A stretch of DNA of 64,000 nt from Ruminococcus flavefaciens (GTDB lineage: Bacteria > Bacillota > Clostridia > Oscillospirales > Ruminococcaceae). Positions 25,476-35,753 of this stretch are shown here, piece by piece (positions within the stretch are counted from its first letter, which is position 1; each line of letters begins with the position of its first letter). A program made the translations under genes and the position numbers. A model generated the notes under the pieces. It saw only the letters and a program-made list of their open reading frames with translations, was not told the DNA's origin and did no database searches. The stretch lies in NCBI GenBank assembly GCA_023667045.1, contig JAMPAU010000002.1, positions 124,001 to 188,000 on the forward strand, read 5' to 3'.

Positions 25476-26636
25476 ATGACACGTCATAAGAGAAGAAAAA
25501 TTGCCGGTATAGTGCGTGTGTGCGTACTGCTGATACTTCCGGCGGTAATAGCCGTTTCTGCTAAGGGCATTCCGAGACTTAAAGCTTTTTTTGACAGAAT
25601 GGGCAGTATAAGCATTGAAAAAGACAGCGGTGACGTTTCCGTTGCAGAAAGCACAACCCATAGCACTGGCGAGAATAAAAAGCCGGAAGATTACGTGATT
25701 TCTGAGGGGTACGGAACAACCGAAGAAAAAGAAGAAAGTACTGATATTCTTACGGAAACAGAAAACCCTCTGGAGACCGTCTCTGAAAATGCAGGTGACA
25801 AGCCCTATCCCTCTGAGGATTCTTGGACGGCAGGCGGTGCGATAGTCCGGACTACTTACGGCAAATACAGCGGTAACTCTTTTTTTGACCTTGACAAAGG
25901 CGGTCAAGTAAACAATCAGACTTCTATTCCGAATGAAACACTTCTCTCGGAGAGCAGGTGCGGTGCGGACTTTACAGTGGAAGATACCAGCGAACCTCTC
26001 GTACTTATATACCATACCCACACCACTGAAAGCTTTGAGCCGTATGTCAGAGACTTTTATGACGCTAATTTCAATTACCGCACTACCGACGAAACTAAAA
26101 ATATGATTATGGTAGGCGACGCTATACAGGTAGAGCTTGAAGCACAGGGTATAGGCGTTATCCATGCACGCAATATACATGACTATCCGTCATATAACGG
26201 CTCTTACAGCAGAAGCAGAGAGACTATTCTGCCGATACTTGAAGAATATCCGAGCATAAAGGTAGTACTGGATATTCACAGGGACGCTGTTTCCGGCGAG
26301 GGCGTGGCATATCAGCCCTTTGTTGAAATCAACGGCAGGGAGGCTTCACAGATTATGATTATATCCGGCTGTGATGACGGTACTTTAGGTATGCCGGACT
26401 TTATGAAGAATTTTCATTTTGCCTGTCGCTTGCAGGAGCAGTTTGAAAATGATTACGCCGGACTTACAAGACCTATACTTTTTGACTACCGTCATTATAA
26501 TCAAGACTTGACAACAGGCAGTCTGCTCATTGAGGTAGGTTCTCACGGAAATACTCTTGAACAGTCTCAGTATTCCGGACAGCTTATCGGAAGCTCTCTC
26601 GGTCGCCTGCTCAATTCAATGAAAGAGGGGAATTAA
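25476..26636 (+). CDS. spoIIP: Stage II sporulation protein P
   Basis: 386 aa. N-terminal membrane anchor, a low-complexity Glu/Thr linker (about 60-120), then the amidase/endopeptidase domain with IYHTHTTESFEPY and VVLDIHRDAV, which bind zinc. In spore formers it cuts septal peptidoglycan during engulfment with SpoIID and SpoIIM. GAGGTGAGTGT precedes the ATG. The next small gene begins two bases after its stop. Confidence 0.93.
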   Translation: MTRHKRRKIAGIVRVCVLLILPAVIAVSAKGIPRLKAFFDRMGSISIEKDSGDVSVAESTTHSTGENKKPEDYVISEGYGTTEEKEESTDILTETENPLETVSENAGDKPYPSEDSWTAGGAIVRTTYGKYSGNSFFDLDKGGQVNNQTSIPNETLLSESRCGADFTVEDTSEPLVLIYHTHTTESFEPYVRDFYDANFNYRTTDETKNMIMVGDAIQVELEAQGIGVIHARNIHDYPSYNGSYSRSRETILPILEEYPSIKVVLDIHRDAVSGEGVAYQPFVEINGREASQIMIISGCDDGTLGMPDFMKNFHFACRLQEQFENDYAGLTRPILFDYRHYNQDLTTGSLLIEVGSHGNTLEQSQYSGQLIGSSLGRLLNSMKEGN

Positions 26637-26638
26637 AA

Positions 26639-26953
26639 ATGCGTAAAGCTAAAAGAAAAGCGGTCAGACTGATATTCATATATCTTCTGCTGACCGCCGG
26701 AGCTTATATGTTTCTTGAATCTTGTAGTAATTCTTACAACAGGATTTCAGACGAAAAGATAACTCCGGCGAGTATTGTCATAGACGGAAACAAAGCCTCT
26801 GTTAGTGTTCTGGAAAACAAGGTGAGTTTCAGCACGGAAATATTTTCGCCGGAGAGCAGATTTTATTTTACGGCATATCTCATATCGCCCGATGATGTGA
26901 GGACAATGGCATACTGCATATCGCTTGCCAGTAAACTGCCGTACTTTCAGTAA
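26639..26953 (+). CDS. Small membrane-anchored hypothetical protein
   Basis: 104 aa, basic start MRKAKRKAVRLIFIYLLL, one membrane segment or signal peptide, then a beta-rich soluble part. No family recognised. It begins two bases after spoIIP, so it is very likely co-expressed and may act in the same process. Its end overlaps the convergent 190-aa gene by seven bases. Confidence 0.7.
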   Translation: MRKAKRKAVRLIFIYLLLTAGAYMFLESCSNSYNRISDEKITPASIVIDGNKASVSVLENKVSFSTEIFSPESRFYFTAYLISPDDVRTMAYCISLASKLPYFQ

Positions 26954-27519
26954 TAGATTCTTTGGCACTGTGATGTAATCTGAGACTGCATATTATAGTA
27001 GAATTTATTGAGGTCTCCGGAGTATATCAGCGTTGAGTTGGGAAAATTCCGGAAATCGTCGGGTTTATACAGACAGAAAGGCTTTTCGAGTTTCAGACCT
27101 ATTTTGTCCATAGTATATGCTACAAACTGTGAACAGACGAAACTGTGTTCACGCTTCCACCTTACATTCAGATATATTGCAACAAGTCCGAGAAGATTAT
27201 ATGAATATATACGCCTGTTCTTGACGAAATGCTGAATCACTTGGTTGTACAGCTGTTTTTGTTCTCTTGTAACGGGTATGCGGTAGATTTCGCATGGTAT
27301 GAACTCGAACTGTCCCAGCGTGCCTTTTCCTACTATTTCACGGTTGAAAGTTGCCGGCAGAGGAAAAGGCGTATATGTACGGCAGAAGCTGTACATTTCG
27401 GAAAGGTTTATGTCTCCGGATAGTGAGACGTGATTATATGGTTTTCGTGTAAAGAATCTGAAAAATCTTGCAGGTCCTGTGCCTGTCTGAGCCATAATCA
27501 GATAGATATATTCTTCCAT
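26947..27519 (-). CDS. Permuted papain-like (YiiX/NlpC-type) protein
   Basis: 190 aa without signal peptide. A catalytic His precedes the Cys: PYNHVSLSGD (about 29) and SFVCSQFVAYTM (about 128), the circularly permuted order of YiiX-like NlpC/P60 relatives. The substrate may be a lipid, peptide or cell-wall amide. GGAGTTGAAACT precedes the ATG at 27519. Expressed alone, convergent with the spoIIP pair. Confidence 0.78.
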   Translation of the reverse strand: MEEYIYLIMAQTGTGPARFFRFFTRKPYNHVSLSGDINLSEMYSFCRTYTPFPLPATFNREIVGKGTLGQFEFIPCEIYRIPVTREQKQLYNQVIQHFVKNRRIYSYNLLGLVAIYLNVRWKREHSFVCSQFVAYTMDKIGLKLEKPFCLYKPDDFRNFPNSTLIYSGDLNKFYYNMQSQITSQCQRIYY

Positions 27520-27565
27520 AGTTTCAACTCCTGAAAAATTTCTTATTTAATTATATCATAAACAC

Positions 27566-27594
27566 TTGCAAATTACAATAGTTTGTGCTATAAT
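27566..27594 (+). promoter_or_regulatory. tRNA-Arg promoter
   Basis: TTGCAA at 27566, 17 bases, TATAAT at 27589-27594, 19 bases before the tRNA. Confidence 0.8.
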
Positions 27595-27613
27595 AATAGA
27601 AGACAATTTTCAT

Positions 27614-27688
27614 GCGTCTGTAGCTCAGGGGATAGAGCAGTGGCCTCCGACGCCATGTGCGCAGGTTCGATTCCTGTCAGGCGTACCA
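27614..27688 (+). tRNA. tRNA-Arg (anticodon CCG), CCA encoded
   Basis: Cloverleaf with acceptor GCGTCTG/CAGGCGT, anticodon loop CTCCGAC giving CCG, T arm CAGG-TTCGATT-CCTG and encoded ACCA end. Confidence 0.95.
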
Positions 27689-27695
27689 TATCAAT

Positions 27696-27737
27696 ACCGC
27701 CGTAGTCCGTATTTATTCGAGTTACAGCGGTTTTTTT
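27696..27737 (+). terminator. Terminator of tRNA-Arg
   Basis: ACCGCCGTA pairs with TTACAGCGGT with one mismatch, followed by TTTTTTT. Confidence 0.7.
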
Positions 27738-27934
27738 ATTTATAAAATGTCGTGATTTTATAGCTTTTTGTCTTAAAAATAAGGTGTGAAATTTCTTGAA
27801 AAGCATTTATAATATAATTACAGAAATAAAGAAACACATATCCGGTAAATAAAATATCCGGCAAACATATTGAAAATCATGCAGAAGAAATTATTGTCAG
27901 TATTGGATTGCCGTAGTAAGAAAGGACTATAGTT

Positions 27935-30900
27935 ATGAATAACTCAGATATTAAAAGAAATCTAAAGAAAAAAACCGCTTTCTTGATGGCTGTGTCAATG
28001 GTATCTGGTTTTTCGGGTACAGACGATATTATCAGAAGCTTTGCAGCTGACGGCAATCACTCCGCTGACACAAATTCGGGAAGTACAGAAGAAAATTCAC
28101 GCCCTAAAAATTTAGGACAGATTGAGGTGACTTTCGCCTCAGCATTGATGATTGATTCAGTTGATTGTAAAGTTAAACTCATGCTGAATAACGATGAAAT
28201 CGACGAGCAGGATGTCACAATAACAAACAACGGCGAAAGTGTAGTGAGCTTTGACGACCTCGTTGACGGTACGTATACTCTCGTTGTTACAGCAGAGGGT
28301 TTTGCAGACTATGTGCAGGATATTGATGTTGAAAGTAATTGTCGTACGCTGAGAATTGATACTGGTTTCTGTGGCGGTGTTAACTACGTTGAGGGCGGAC
28401 TTCACAACGGCGTTATCCTTATTGGTGACGTGGACGGCGACGGAGATATTGACGACGACGACAAGAATATGCTCATAGATGAAATCGACAAACAATATAA
28501 TGCTAAAAATGATAATAGCGAAAATAAAACAGAAATAATTTTTAATGAAAATACAGACCTTAACCATGACGGTGTAACAGACCTCTGTGACCTCTCACTT
28601 TTTTCAAAGAGCTATAAGACTGACAAGGACACACAGGCTACTATTGAAACTTATGCTTCTCCAGTTCCAGTTACAATGAAAAAAGCAGCAGGAACTAATA
28701 CTGAAATTACTGGAAGTATTGCAAATGTAATGAACAAAACAAGCAACGAGACAATGACACTCTCAGCACCTCAGAATGCTTCAAAAGAAAATCCGATTGG
28801 TGCGGTAATAGATTTAGCAAGTCAAAAAATTGACGGCATGACCATTGAAACCGGTGAAGATACTCAAATCGAAGATGCAGAAATGACATTTGATTGTATT
28901 AATACCGAAACAAATGAAGAATTTTCTGTGACAAAACATATGACAAAAGGCGTGTCATACATGACGCTCACAGAGAGCGACGTTCGTGCTGAAATAGATG
29001 AAAACGGCAATATTGAGATTAAACTCGGCAAACAGGTTGCAATAAAGAGAGTTACTCTCATGATAACAGCTCTAGACAATGCAAACGGTAACAATAATCT
29101 TGCTGAAATAAGCAAGGTTGAATTTGTAAACGGCATGGATAACAGAGTACCTGAGCCGAAAATGGACTATCCGCAAGACTTCAGTGCAGTTGCTTCAAGC
29201 AAGAAGATAAAACTCAGCTGGTCGCCATGCGTAAACGTAACAGGCTATGAACTGGAAGTTACATATAAGGACACAAAAAACAACAAAAAAACTGTTACTA
29301 TTCCGGCTAACTCAAATTCAGTTACCCTTACAACAATAGGCAGAGACGAAATCATGAACTACACAGAATATACATTCCGTGTACAGTCCGTTAACGGCAG
29401 CTGGAAAAGCGGTTATGAGGACGGCGTTTTTCAGAGTGTTACTCCTATGCCTAACAAGAAACCCGACAAGCCCGATAATGTATCAGTATCAGGCGATTAC
29501 CGCAAGATTAACGTTTCATGGAAAAAAATGGAAGATACACTTTCATATAACGTTTACTACAAACTGAGAAATTCAGATGATGAATATACTAAGATTTCCG
29601 GCATTACAGCAAATAAATATGAAATCAACTCATTGCAGGATTTGACAGAGTATGAAGTATATGTCACTGGCGTTAACGAACTTGGTGAAAGTCCTCAGTC
29701 ATACCACTATACAGCAACCACCACAGACTTAAACCTCGCCGATATGCCGAAATACAACCTCATCAACCGTGACGAAAACGGCATACCTGGAAGCAATCAT
29801 ATTGTTTCTGTCACAAGATGTGGCGGTACTATGGAAAACAGTGAACTTGATGAGGGCAAAGACAATACTGCATGGGGTGCTGTAGACGGCAATAAAAACT
29901 CCTATTACACAAAAGCTGACAAATACGACGGAGGCTGGACCACTTTGACTGACTACAATGGTCTGAAATATACTTTTGACCAGGAATATACAATCGATAC
30001 CATTTGTATATTGACCGCCTCAACAGATATATCGTTTACACATTTCAGATGGTGGGACGCTAACGGAAAAGAAAGCTCTATTAATGGCAAGTATGATTAT
30101 AAAAACTATGCTACAGCACAGACAGATGCATACGGCAGAACTTATTACTTTATCAGACTTCCATATGCAATAACAGCAAGTAAAATTCAGATTGGTCTCG
30201 GACGTTATTCAGCTCCTGTTACTGTGGCAGAAACTTATTTCTACCATTATGACAGTCTCAGAAATGAAATCATGGATTTGTTTACAGATGATATGCACAT
30301 GGCTATAAGAGATGACGTTACTCAGGAACTTATAGACGAACTCCGCACAAGATTAAATACTCCTGATGAGTTCGGTGAAATGCACTTTGAAAAAGTCGCT
30401 CTGGAAAAAGAACTTAAATCGGCTGAAAAAATATTAAATGCCCAGTCTCTCACCGATATAATTGAGATACACAATGGTATCACTACCAATGATGTAGGAC
30501 GTGGTTTTACTGGAATAAATGCATGGCAACCTCTCGGCGTTTCACTTGCAGCAGAAGATGAAGTAACAATTTATGTCGGACACAATACAAAGAAAAAAGG
30601 TGCATCTACAAACCTCCGCCTTATCTGCACACAGTACCATACAGAATCTGACAGAATAGAAACAAGCGGTGCTGACCTTAAAGTAGGCGAAAATACTTTT
30701 AAAATACCTAAGGGTAAAAAGGTAAGCTCAGACTATGAGGCAGGCGGTGCATTGTATATACAGTATACAGGAAACAGTGCCAACGACCAGTATATAGTAC
30801 GTGTAAACGGCGGTACTAATGTTCCGATTCTTGACCTCTATAAAGTAACAGACGAAAATGAAAGACTTGAACGTACAGTTAAGTATGTAGAGGCTCTTGA

Positions 30901-33148
30901 CAAGCACGTGGCTGAAATGGAAACTATGCATGAAGAACTGCATAGAAATTCAACAAACAAAAACGTTGCATTGGCTTATGACGAAAAGAACTGTATCTTA
31001 GGTGCTTCCGATATAATGCTTGACACAATGATGTTATCACTTCCTGCAAAGCAGATACTTGCCGGAGCAGGAACAGGCAGTGCGGAAGACCGTGCAAAGA
31101 CTATGCTGAAAAGTATGGACGCTATGGAAGAAATGATGTATCTTTTCTATCAGCACAAAGGTCTTAACGCTTCTGCTCCCGACGCAGTAGACCAGATACC
31201 AAAGGGTCATCTCAATATCCGCTATCAGCGTATGTTTTCCGGTGCTTTTATGTATGCGGCAGGAAATCATATCGGTATTGAGTGGGGTTCAACAAGCGGT
31301 CTGATGAGGGGAGTTCCAATTGAATCAGACGAAAACGGAAAATATAAGAGCGGTAACTATTTCGGCTGGGGCATTTCTCACGAAATAGGTCATAATATTA
31401 ATCAGGGTGCTTATACTGTTGCAGAAATCACAAATAACTATTTCGCACAGCTTGCACAGGCTAAGGACACCAACGAGGGTATGCGTTTCAAATACAGCAA
31501 TATATATGATAAAGTTACTTCCGGCACAAAGGGAGATTGTCAGAATATAGCTACTCAGCTTGGTATGTACTGGCAGTTGCACCTCGCATATGACAAGGGT
31601 CTCAACTACAAGACATATCCCGATTATGATGAACAGCTCGCTAATCTTTTCTACGCAAGAGTTGACACATACGCCAGAACACCTTCAAAAGCTCCTGCTC
31701 CTAACGGCGTGGCTCTTGCAGTCAACGGTGATACAGACCAGAATCTCATGAGACTTGCCTGTGCCGCTGCTGAAAAGAACGTTCTTGAATTTTTTGAAAG
31801 GTGGGGCAAAACACCTGATGCGGACACTATTAAATATGCTGAACAGTTTGAAAAGGAAACAAGGGCTATTTATTATGCAAACGACGACGCACGTGTTTAC
31901 TCACTTAATGGTGAAAGCGTTTTAGGTACTGCCGGAAACGTAAAGGCAATAGAAAACGTTTCTGCAAAGACCGGCAAGGCTTCCAATCAGATTGAGCTTT
32001 CATTTAAATCATGCAATATTCCGGAAGAAGATATACTCGGCTATGAAGTAATACGCTGTACTATTTCCGGTGGCAGAGTACAGGAAAATACAGTAGGTTT
32101 TACAACTGAAAGTACATTTACTGATACTGTCACAACTATGAATAACAGAACCGTATACTACAAAGTAACTCTCATTGACAAGTATCTTAATCGCTCTGAG
32201 GCTGTTATTACTAAACAGTTAAAGGTTGAACATGACGGCAGTATGGATAAGACCGGCTGGAGCGTAAGCACTAAAAACCTCATGGCTACATCAGTTGAAA
32301 ATAACGATGAAGTAACCTGCAAGGAAGTTGCAATAGACCCTGCCGGAATGATTATCGACCATGATTTGAATACTGTTTACACACCTAAAGCAACAAATAC
32401 CAATGCAGAAATAATTATAGACTTTAATCAGACTCTTACAGTAAGCGGTCTGAAATATACAGCAGGCGACGGACGCTCAATCGGTAAGTATGAAATTTAT
32501 GTACATGAGAATAACGACTGGGTTCTTGTTTCAAGCGGTCAGTTTAATGGCAGTAAAACAGTTTACTTTGCAAATGCAGACGACAAGTATATAAGCACTT
32601 ATTCTGCAACAGGTGTCAAGGTGGTAATTCAAAATCAGAAAAATGTCAACCTCTCAATCGCCGAGATAGATATTCTTGGTGCAACCGGAGATAATGTTGA
32701 CTTCCGCAGAACCACAGGCGACAATACTACAGTTATAGGTACTCTTGCAAAAGACTATGTATACGGCGAAAATGAAGAAGACGTTATCAAGAAAGGCTCG
32801 CTTATATTCACAGGTTCTTATAAGGGCAACCCGGCATACAGCACAATTATTCTTTATGATAACAAGGGCAATATTGTAGGCGGTATTGATGAGAATAATA
32901 TGATTCAGTCTCAACAGATAATACTCGCAGACGTTCCCGACGGAAAGGACATCACGGAAGTTTCTAACGGCACATGGATATACTGGATTGAACCGGATTA
33001 TATACCCGATAATCTGCCCGAAACTGTACGTGCTGAACTCTACAGAGTAAACGACGCAGTCACAAATCAAGGTCAGAGACTGGTAAGCGATACTCTCTAT
33101 GAAGAAATACCGGATAAACTTCCGGAAATCACGATTGACACAGACTGA
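27935..33148 (+). CDS. Secreted M60-like (mucin) peptidase with dockerin-like, FN3 and F5/8C modules
   Basis: 1,737 aa. Signal peptide (about 1-37). At about 165-235 an EF-hand pair, GDVDGDGDIDDDD and DLNHDGVTDLCDLSLF, forms a dockerin-like calcium module in an unusual internal place. Two fibronectin type III domains follow (about 410-600), then an F5/8C-like region (about 620-780). The M60 peptidase has HEIGH at 1149-1153 with Glu1164. A late FN3-like segment and a second F5/8C domain (about 1440-1590) close it. M60 enzymes cut mucin-type glycoproteins, so host mucus is a plausible substrate. AGAAAGGA precedes the ATG. Confidence 0.88.
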   Translation: MNNSDIKRNLKKKTAFLMAVSMVSGFSGTDDIIRSFAADGNHSADTNSGSTEENSRPKNLGQIEVTFASALMIDSVDCKVKLMLNNDEIDEQDVTITNNGESVVSFDDLVDGTYTLVVTAEGFADYVQDIDVESNCRTLRIDTGFCGGVNYVEGGLHNGVILIGDVDGDGDIDDDDKNMLIDEIDKQYNAKNDNSENKTEIIFNENTDLNHDGVTDLCDLSLFSKSYKTDKDTQATIETYASPVPVTMKKAAGTNTEITGSIANVMNKTSNETMTLSAPQNASKENPIGAVIDLASQKIDGMTIETGEDTQIEDAEMTFDCINTETNEEFSVTKHMTKGVSYMTLTESDVRAEIDENGNIEIKLGKQVAIKRVTLMITALDNANGNNNLAEISKVEFVNGMDNRVPEPKMDYPQDFSAVASSKKIKLSWSPCVNVTGYELEVTYKDTKNNKKTVTIPANSNSVTLTTIGRDEIMNYTEYTFRVQSVNGSWKSGYEDGVFQSVTPMPNKKPDKPDNVSVSGDYRKINVSWKKMEDTLSYNVYYKLRNSDDEYTKISGITANKYEINSLQDLTEYEVYVTGVNELGESPQSYHYTATTTDLNLADMPKYNLINRDENGIPGSNHIVSVTRCGGTMENSELDEGKDNTAWGAVDGNKNSYYTKADKYDGGWTTLTDYNGLKYTFDQEYTIDTICILTASTDISFTHFRWWDANGKESSINGKYDYKNYATAQTDAYGRTYYFIRLPYAITASKIQIGLGRYSAPVTVAETYFYHYDSLRNEIMDLFTDDMHMAIRDDVTQELIDELRTRLNTPDEFGEMHFEKVALEKELKSAEKILNAQSLTDIIEIHNGITTNDVGRGFTGINAWQPLGVSLAAEDEVTIYVGHNTKKKGASTNLRLICTQYHTESDRIETSGADLKVGENTFKIPKGKKVSSDYEAGGALYIQYTGNSANDQYIVRVNGGTNVPILDLYKVTDENERLERTVKYVEALDKHVAEMETMHEELHRNSTNKNVALAYDEKNCILGASDIMLDTMMLSLPAKQILAGAGTGSAEDRAKTMLKSMDAMEEMMYLFYQHKGLNASAPDAVDQIPKGHLNIRYQRMFSGAFMYAAGNHIGIEWGSTSGLMRGVPIESDENGKYKSGNYFGWGISHEIGHNINQGAYTVAEITNNYFAQLAQAKDTNEGMRFKYSNIYDKVTSGTKGDCQNIATQLGMYWQLHLAYDKGLNYKTYPDYDEQLANLFYARVDTYARTPSKAPAPNGVALAVNGDTDQNLMRLACAAAEKNVLEFFERWGKTPDADTIKYAEQFEKETRAIYYANDDARVYSLNGESVLGTAGNVKAIENVSAKTGKASNQIELSFKSCNIPEEDILGYEVIRCTISGGRVQENTVGFTTESTFTDTVTTMNNRTVYYKVTLIDKYLNRSEAVITKQLKVEHDGSMDKTGWSVSTKNLMATSVENNDEVTCKEVAIDPAGMIIDHDLNTVYTPKATNTNAEIIIDFNQTLTVSGLKYTAGDGRSIGKYEIYVHENNDWVLVSSGQFNGSKTVYFANADDKYISTYSATGVKVVIQNQKNVNLSIAEIDILGATGDNVDFRRTTGDNTTVIGTLAKDYVYGENEEDVIKKGSLIFTGSYKGNPAYSTIILYDNKGNIVGGIDENNMIQSQQIILADVPDGKDITEVSNGTWIYWIEPDYIPDNLPETVRAELYRVNDAVTNQGQRLVSDTLYEEIPDKLPEITIDTD

Positions 33149-33169
33149 CACACAAAAAAGGAGTATATT

Positions 33170-34168
33170 ATGGTAAAGAAAATTTTAACAGCTTTATTTA
33201 CTGCTCTTGCAGTCAGGGGTATGGTTGCTGTCAGTGCCTATGCTGAGTCAGCCAATAAAGTGGAGATGGACGGTTTCGGCGGTATATCTGTAACGTCGGA
33301 AAACGCTAAAGAAGAAAAAGCCACTACAATGCATTTAAGTATTAAAATTACCTCAGCTAAAGAAGAAGCAGTTTCAGATGAAGAAGCAAGTGAAGCACAG
33401 AATGAAGAATCTGATACATCATCAAATCAAGAGGGATTTAATGTTTCTTTTGCATTCAATAATGATATTCCAATTGCAGAATCCCGCTACAATGCAGAAA
33501 CAGGTATGCTTAATGTCTATATGTCCAGTGCAGACACACTCTTTAAAGAAGAGACAATAGATATAGGCTCGCCGGTAGTGACGAATGATGAAGGAGAGTT
33601 TGTACCATATGCAGCAAAAGTAGAATCTAACGCTCTTTCATTTGTATCAAAACAGAATCAAGTAGACGAAAGTGATAAACTTGACGGATTTAAGGATTCT
33701 AATAGTAAAATAACAGGCTTTACAAAAATTATTACTATGAGTACGCCCGACAAATATTCACACCTTAATGTTAGTACTTATGTTAAATCTTCGTTTTTGG
33801 TTGTAATACCGGACGGCGAAATAGATATAAAAAACGGTGCTGATATGTCTGTTGCAGCAAGAAAAGTAATGATATCTGATAACCAAGTGCTTGACATAGC
33901 AGTGTATAGTCCGAATGGATGGTATCTTGTAAACAGCAAAGCCGGAAGTACAGAGAAGCTGAAATATGAAGTTACTCTTGAAGACGGCACAAAGCTGACA
34001 GGAAGTGAACCGCATACTCTGCTTTCTGTTAATGCAGGAGAATATTCAGAGGAGCATATAAGAACAAGAATGAAAGCTACAGTTACAGGCACGCCGAAAG
34101 TCTCTGGTACTTATAGGGATAATCTTACATTTAAAGTATCTGTAAGCGAAAAAAATCAACCAAGCTAA
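33170..34168 (+). CDS. Secreted hypothetical protein next to the M60 peptidase
   Basis: 332 aa. Signal peptide ending near AYAES (about 25), an acidic Ser/Glu linker (about 65-90), then beta-rich domains. The C-terminal TPKVSGTYRDNLTFKVSV resembles the end of Gram-positive surface beta domains. It follows the M60 gene by 21 bases with AAAAGGAG, so co-expression is likely. Role unknown; a binding or chaperone partner of the peptidase is one guess. Confidence 0.75.
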   Translation: MVKKILTALFTALAVRGMVAVSAYAESANKVEMDGFGGISVTSENAKEEKATTMHLSIKITSAKEEAVSDEEASEAQNEESDTSSNQEGFNVSFAFNNDIPIAESRYNAETGMLNVYMSSADTLFKEETIDIGSPVVTNDEGEFVPYAAKVESNALSFVSKQNQVDESDKLDGFKDSNSKITGFTKIITMSTPDKYSHLNVSTYVKSSFLVVIPDGEIDIKNGADMSVAARKVMISDNQVLDIAVYSPNGWYLVNSKAGSTEKLKYEVTLEDGTKLTGSEPHTLLSVNAGEYSEEHIRTRMKATVTGTPKVSGTYRDNLTFKVSVSEKNQPS

Positions 34169-34183
34169 TAATAATTTCTTCTG

Positions 34184-34223
34184 AAAAAAGACCTTCTGTG
34201 GTGCAGACCGCAGGGGGTCTTTT
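34184..34223 (+). terminator. Terminator of the M60 operon
   Basis: AAAAGACC...GGTCTTTT with an inner CTGTGG/CCGCAG stem and trailing T run. Confidence 0.8.
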
Positions 34224-34305
34224 AAATGGCGTTATTTTCCAGTGATTACCTTAATATTTTCCGGCAATAATAATACCATAATAAAACTCAGGAGAATGAT
34301 TTATT

Positions 34306-35079
34306 ATGGCTTACAATAAAGTGGTAATTTCGGGTATAAATACATCGGAGCTTACTGTTCTGAAAGAAGAAGAAAAAATAGCACTGCTCAAAGAAATAAA
34401 ATCCACCAACAGTAAAGAAGCACGTGACAAGCTCATAAAAGGAAATCTAAGGCTTGTACTCAGCGTTATACAGAAATTCACGGGCAGGGGAGAGGATATT
34501 GATGATTTGTTTCAGATAGGCGTTATGGGGCTTATCAAGGCTATAAATAATTTCGACCTCTCAAAAGAAGTACGCTTTTCTACCTACTGTGTTCCCATGA
34601 TAAGCGGAGAACTCCGCCGGCACTTGCGTGACTACAGTCAAGTAAAGGTCAGCCGTTCGCTCCGTGACCTCGCATACAAGGCAATACAGGCTAAGGAACG
34701 TCTTACAATATCGCTACAGCGTGAACCTAACATAGAAGAAATTGCAAACGATATAGGCGAAAAGCGTTCAGATGTTGTCATAGCCCTCGAAAGTATAAGC
34801 GACCCTGTTTCACTGTATGAGCCTGTCTATTCCGATTCAGAAGATACGCTGTATATTATGGACCAGATTGGAGACAGAAATGATGTTGACAGCTGGCTTG
34901 ACGAGCTTTTTATTCGTGACGCTATAAAAGAACTCGGCGAGCGTGAAAAGAATATCCTGTATCTGCGTTTCCTCAAAGGCAAGACACAGGTTGAAGTCGC
35001 CGGAGAAATAGGCATTTCACAGGCACAAGTTTCACGTCTTGAAAAAAGTGCCATAAACCGCATAAAAGGCAGTGTATGA
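34306..35079 (+). CDS. sigG: Sporulation sigma factor SigG
   Basis: 257-aa forespore sigma factor. Region 2 has NLRLVLSVIQKFTGRGEDIDDLFQIGVMGLIKAINNFD, region 3 KVSRSLRDLAYKAIQ and region 4 LGEREKNILYLRFLKGKTQVEVAGEIGISQAQVSRLEK. The N-terminus NKVVISGINTSELTVLKEEE matches the SigG anti-sigma contact segment. It is not beside spoIIGA/sigE here, so regulation must differ from the Bacillus cluster. CAGGAGAATG precedes the ATG. Confidence 0.93.
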   Translation: MAYNKVVISGINTSELTVLKEEEKIALLKEIKSTNSKEARDKLIKGNLRLVLSVIQKFTGRGEDIDDLFQIGVMGLIKAINNFDLSKEVRFSTYCVPMISGELRRHLRDYSQVKVSRSLRDLAYKAIQAKERLTISLQREPNIEEIANDIGEKRSDVVIALESISDPVSLYEPVYSDSEDTLYIMDQIGDRNDVDSWLDELFIRDAIKELGEREKNILYLRFLKGKTQVEVAGEIGISQAQVSRLEKSAINRIKGSV

Positions 35080-35111
35080 TACTTTTTTACGACTTTTTTC
35101 TGCAAAAATGC

Positions 35112-35140
35112 TTGACTTTTTCCGGCTGATGTAATACAAT
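35112..35140 (+). promoter_or_regulatory. Promoter of the YGYD-rich protein
   Basis: TTGACT at 35112, 17 bases, TACAAT at 35135-35140. Confidence 0.65.
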
Positions 35141-35172
35141 AATATATTATATAAATTGGAGTGTGTTTTTTT

Positions 35173-35748
35173 ATGGGAAAGAGCAAAGGCAAAGGTTTCT
35201 TTTCAAGGCTTAAAAAGTCAACGGTAATAACTATGGTGTCGTGTATAAGTTTCGTCGTGATGACGTTTCTTGCACTGCTTTTCTTTATAAAGTTTCCTAT
35301 CACGCCCTCTGAAAAAATCATGGCGAGCATAGGACGTGAGAGCATTTACCGCCATAACAGCGTTGAGGGGCTTGAAGTAACTACTGCCTCTGCTGTGCCG
35401 GAAACTCAGACCACAACAACCTCAGCTGTCACTACTACTACAGCATTACAGACTACTACAGCATCTACAACTCATTCTGATTTCGTTATCACTATAACCA
35501 CCGGAAAAGGTTTTCTTACTGGCGGTCGCATACCTACCATTGAATATAATCCCGACGAAATTGTTACCGATTATATCAATACTCCGGAAGATACTTTCAC
35601 AACAACAACTGTTACCGACGAGTACGGTTATGATTACGGCGACGGTGAGCAGGATTATAACGATTACGGTTACGGCAACGACTATAATTATGACTATGAT
35701 TATGGATATGGCTATGATGACAATTACGGCTATGGCTGGGGGTATTGA
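35173..35748 (+). CDS. Membrane protein with Thr linker and Tyr/Gly/Asp-rich tail
   Basis: 191 aa. A basic N-terminus, one membrane segment (about 18-42), a threonine-rich stretch (about 75-105) and a C-terminal tail of about 45 residues made almost only of Tyr, Gly, Asp and Asn (YGYD-type repeats). The tail is expected to be outside the cell. Function unknown; such tails can mediate adhesion or assembly. The ATG at 35173 follows GGAGTG. Confidence 0.7.
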   Translation: MGKSKGKGFFSRLKKSTVITMVSCISFVVMTFLALLFFIKFPITPSEKIMASIGRESIYRHNSVEGLEVTTASAVPETQTTTTSAVTTTTALQTTTASTTHSDFVITITTGKGFLTGGRIPTIEYNPDEIVTDYINTPEDTFTTTTVTDEYGYDYGDGEQDYNDYGYGNDYNYDYDYGYGYDDNYGYGWGY

Positions 35749-35753
35749 CAGCA

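Noticed and set aside
25386-26180. A 264-aa minus-strand frame opposite spoIIP
   Set aside because: It is antisense to a clear SpoIIP coding region and has no recognisable domain.
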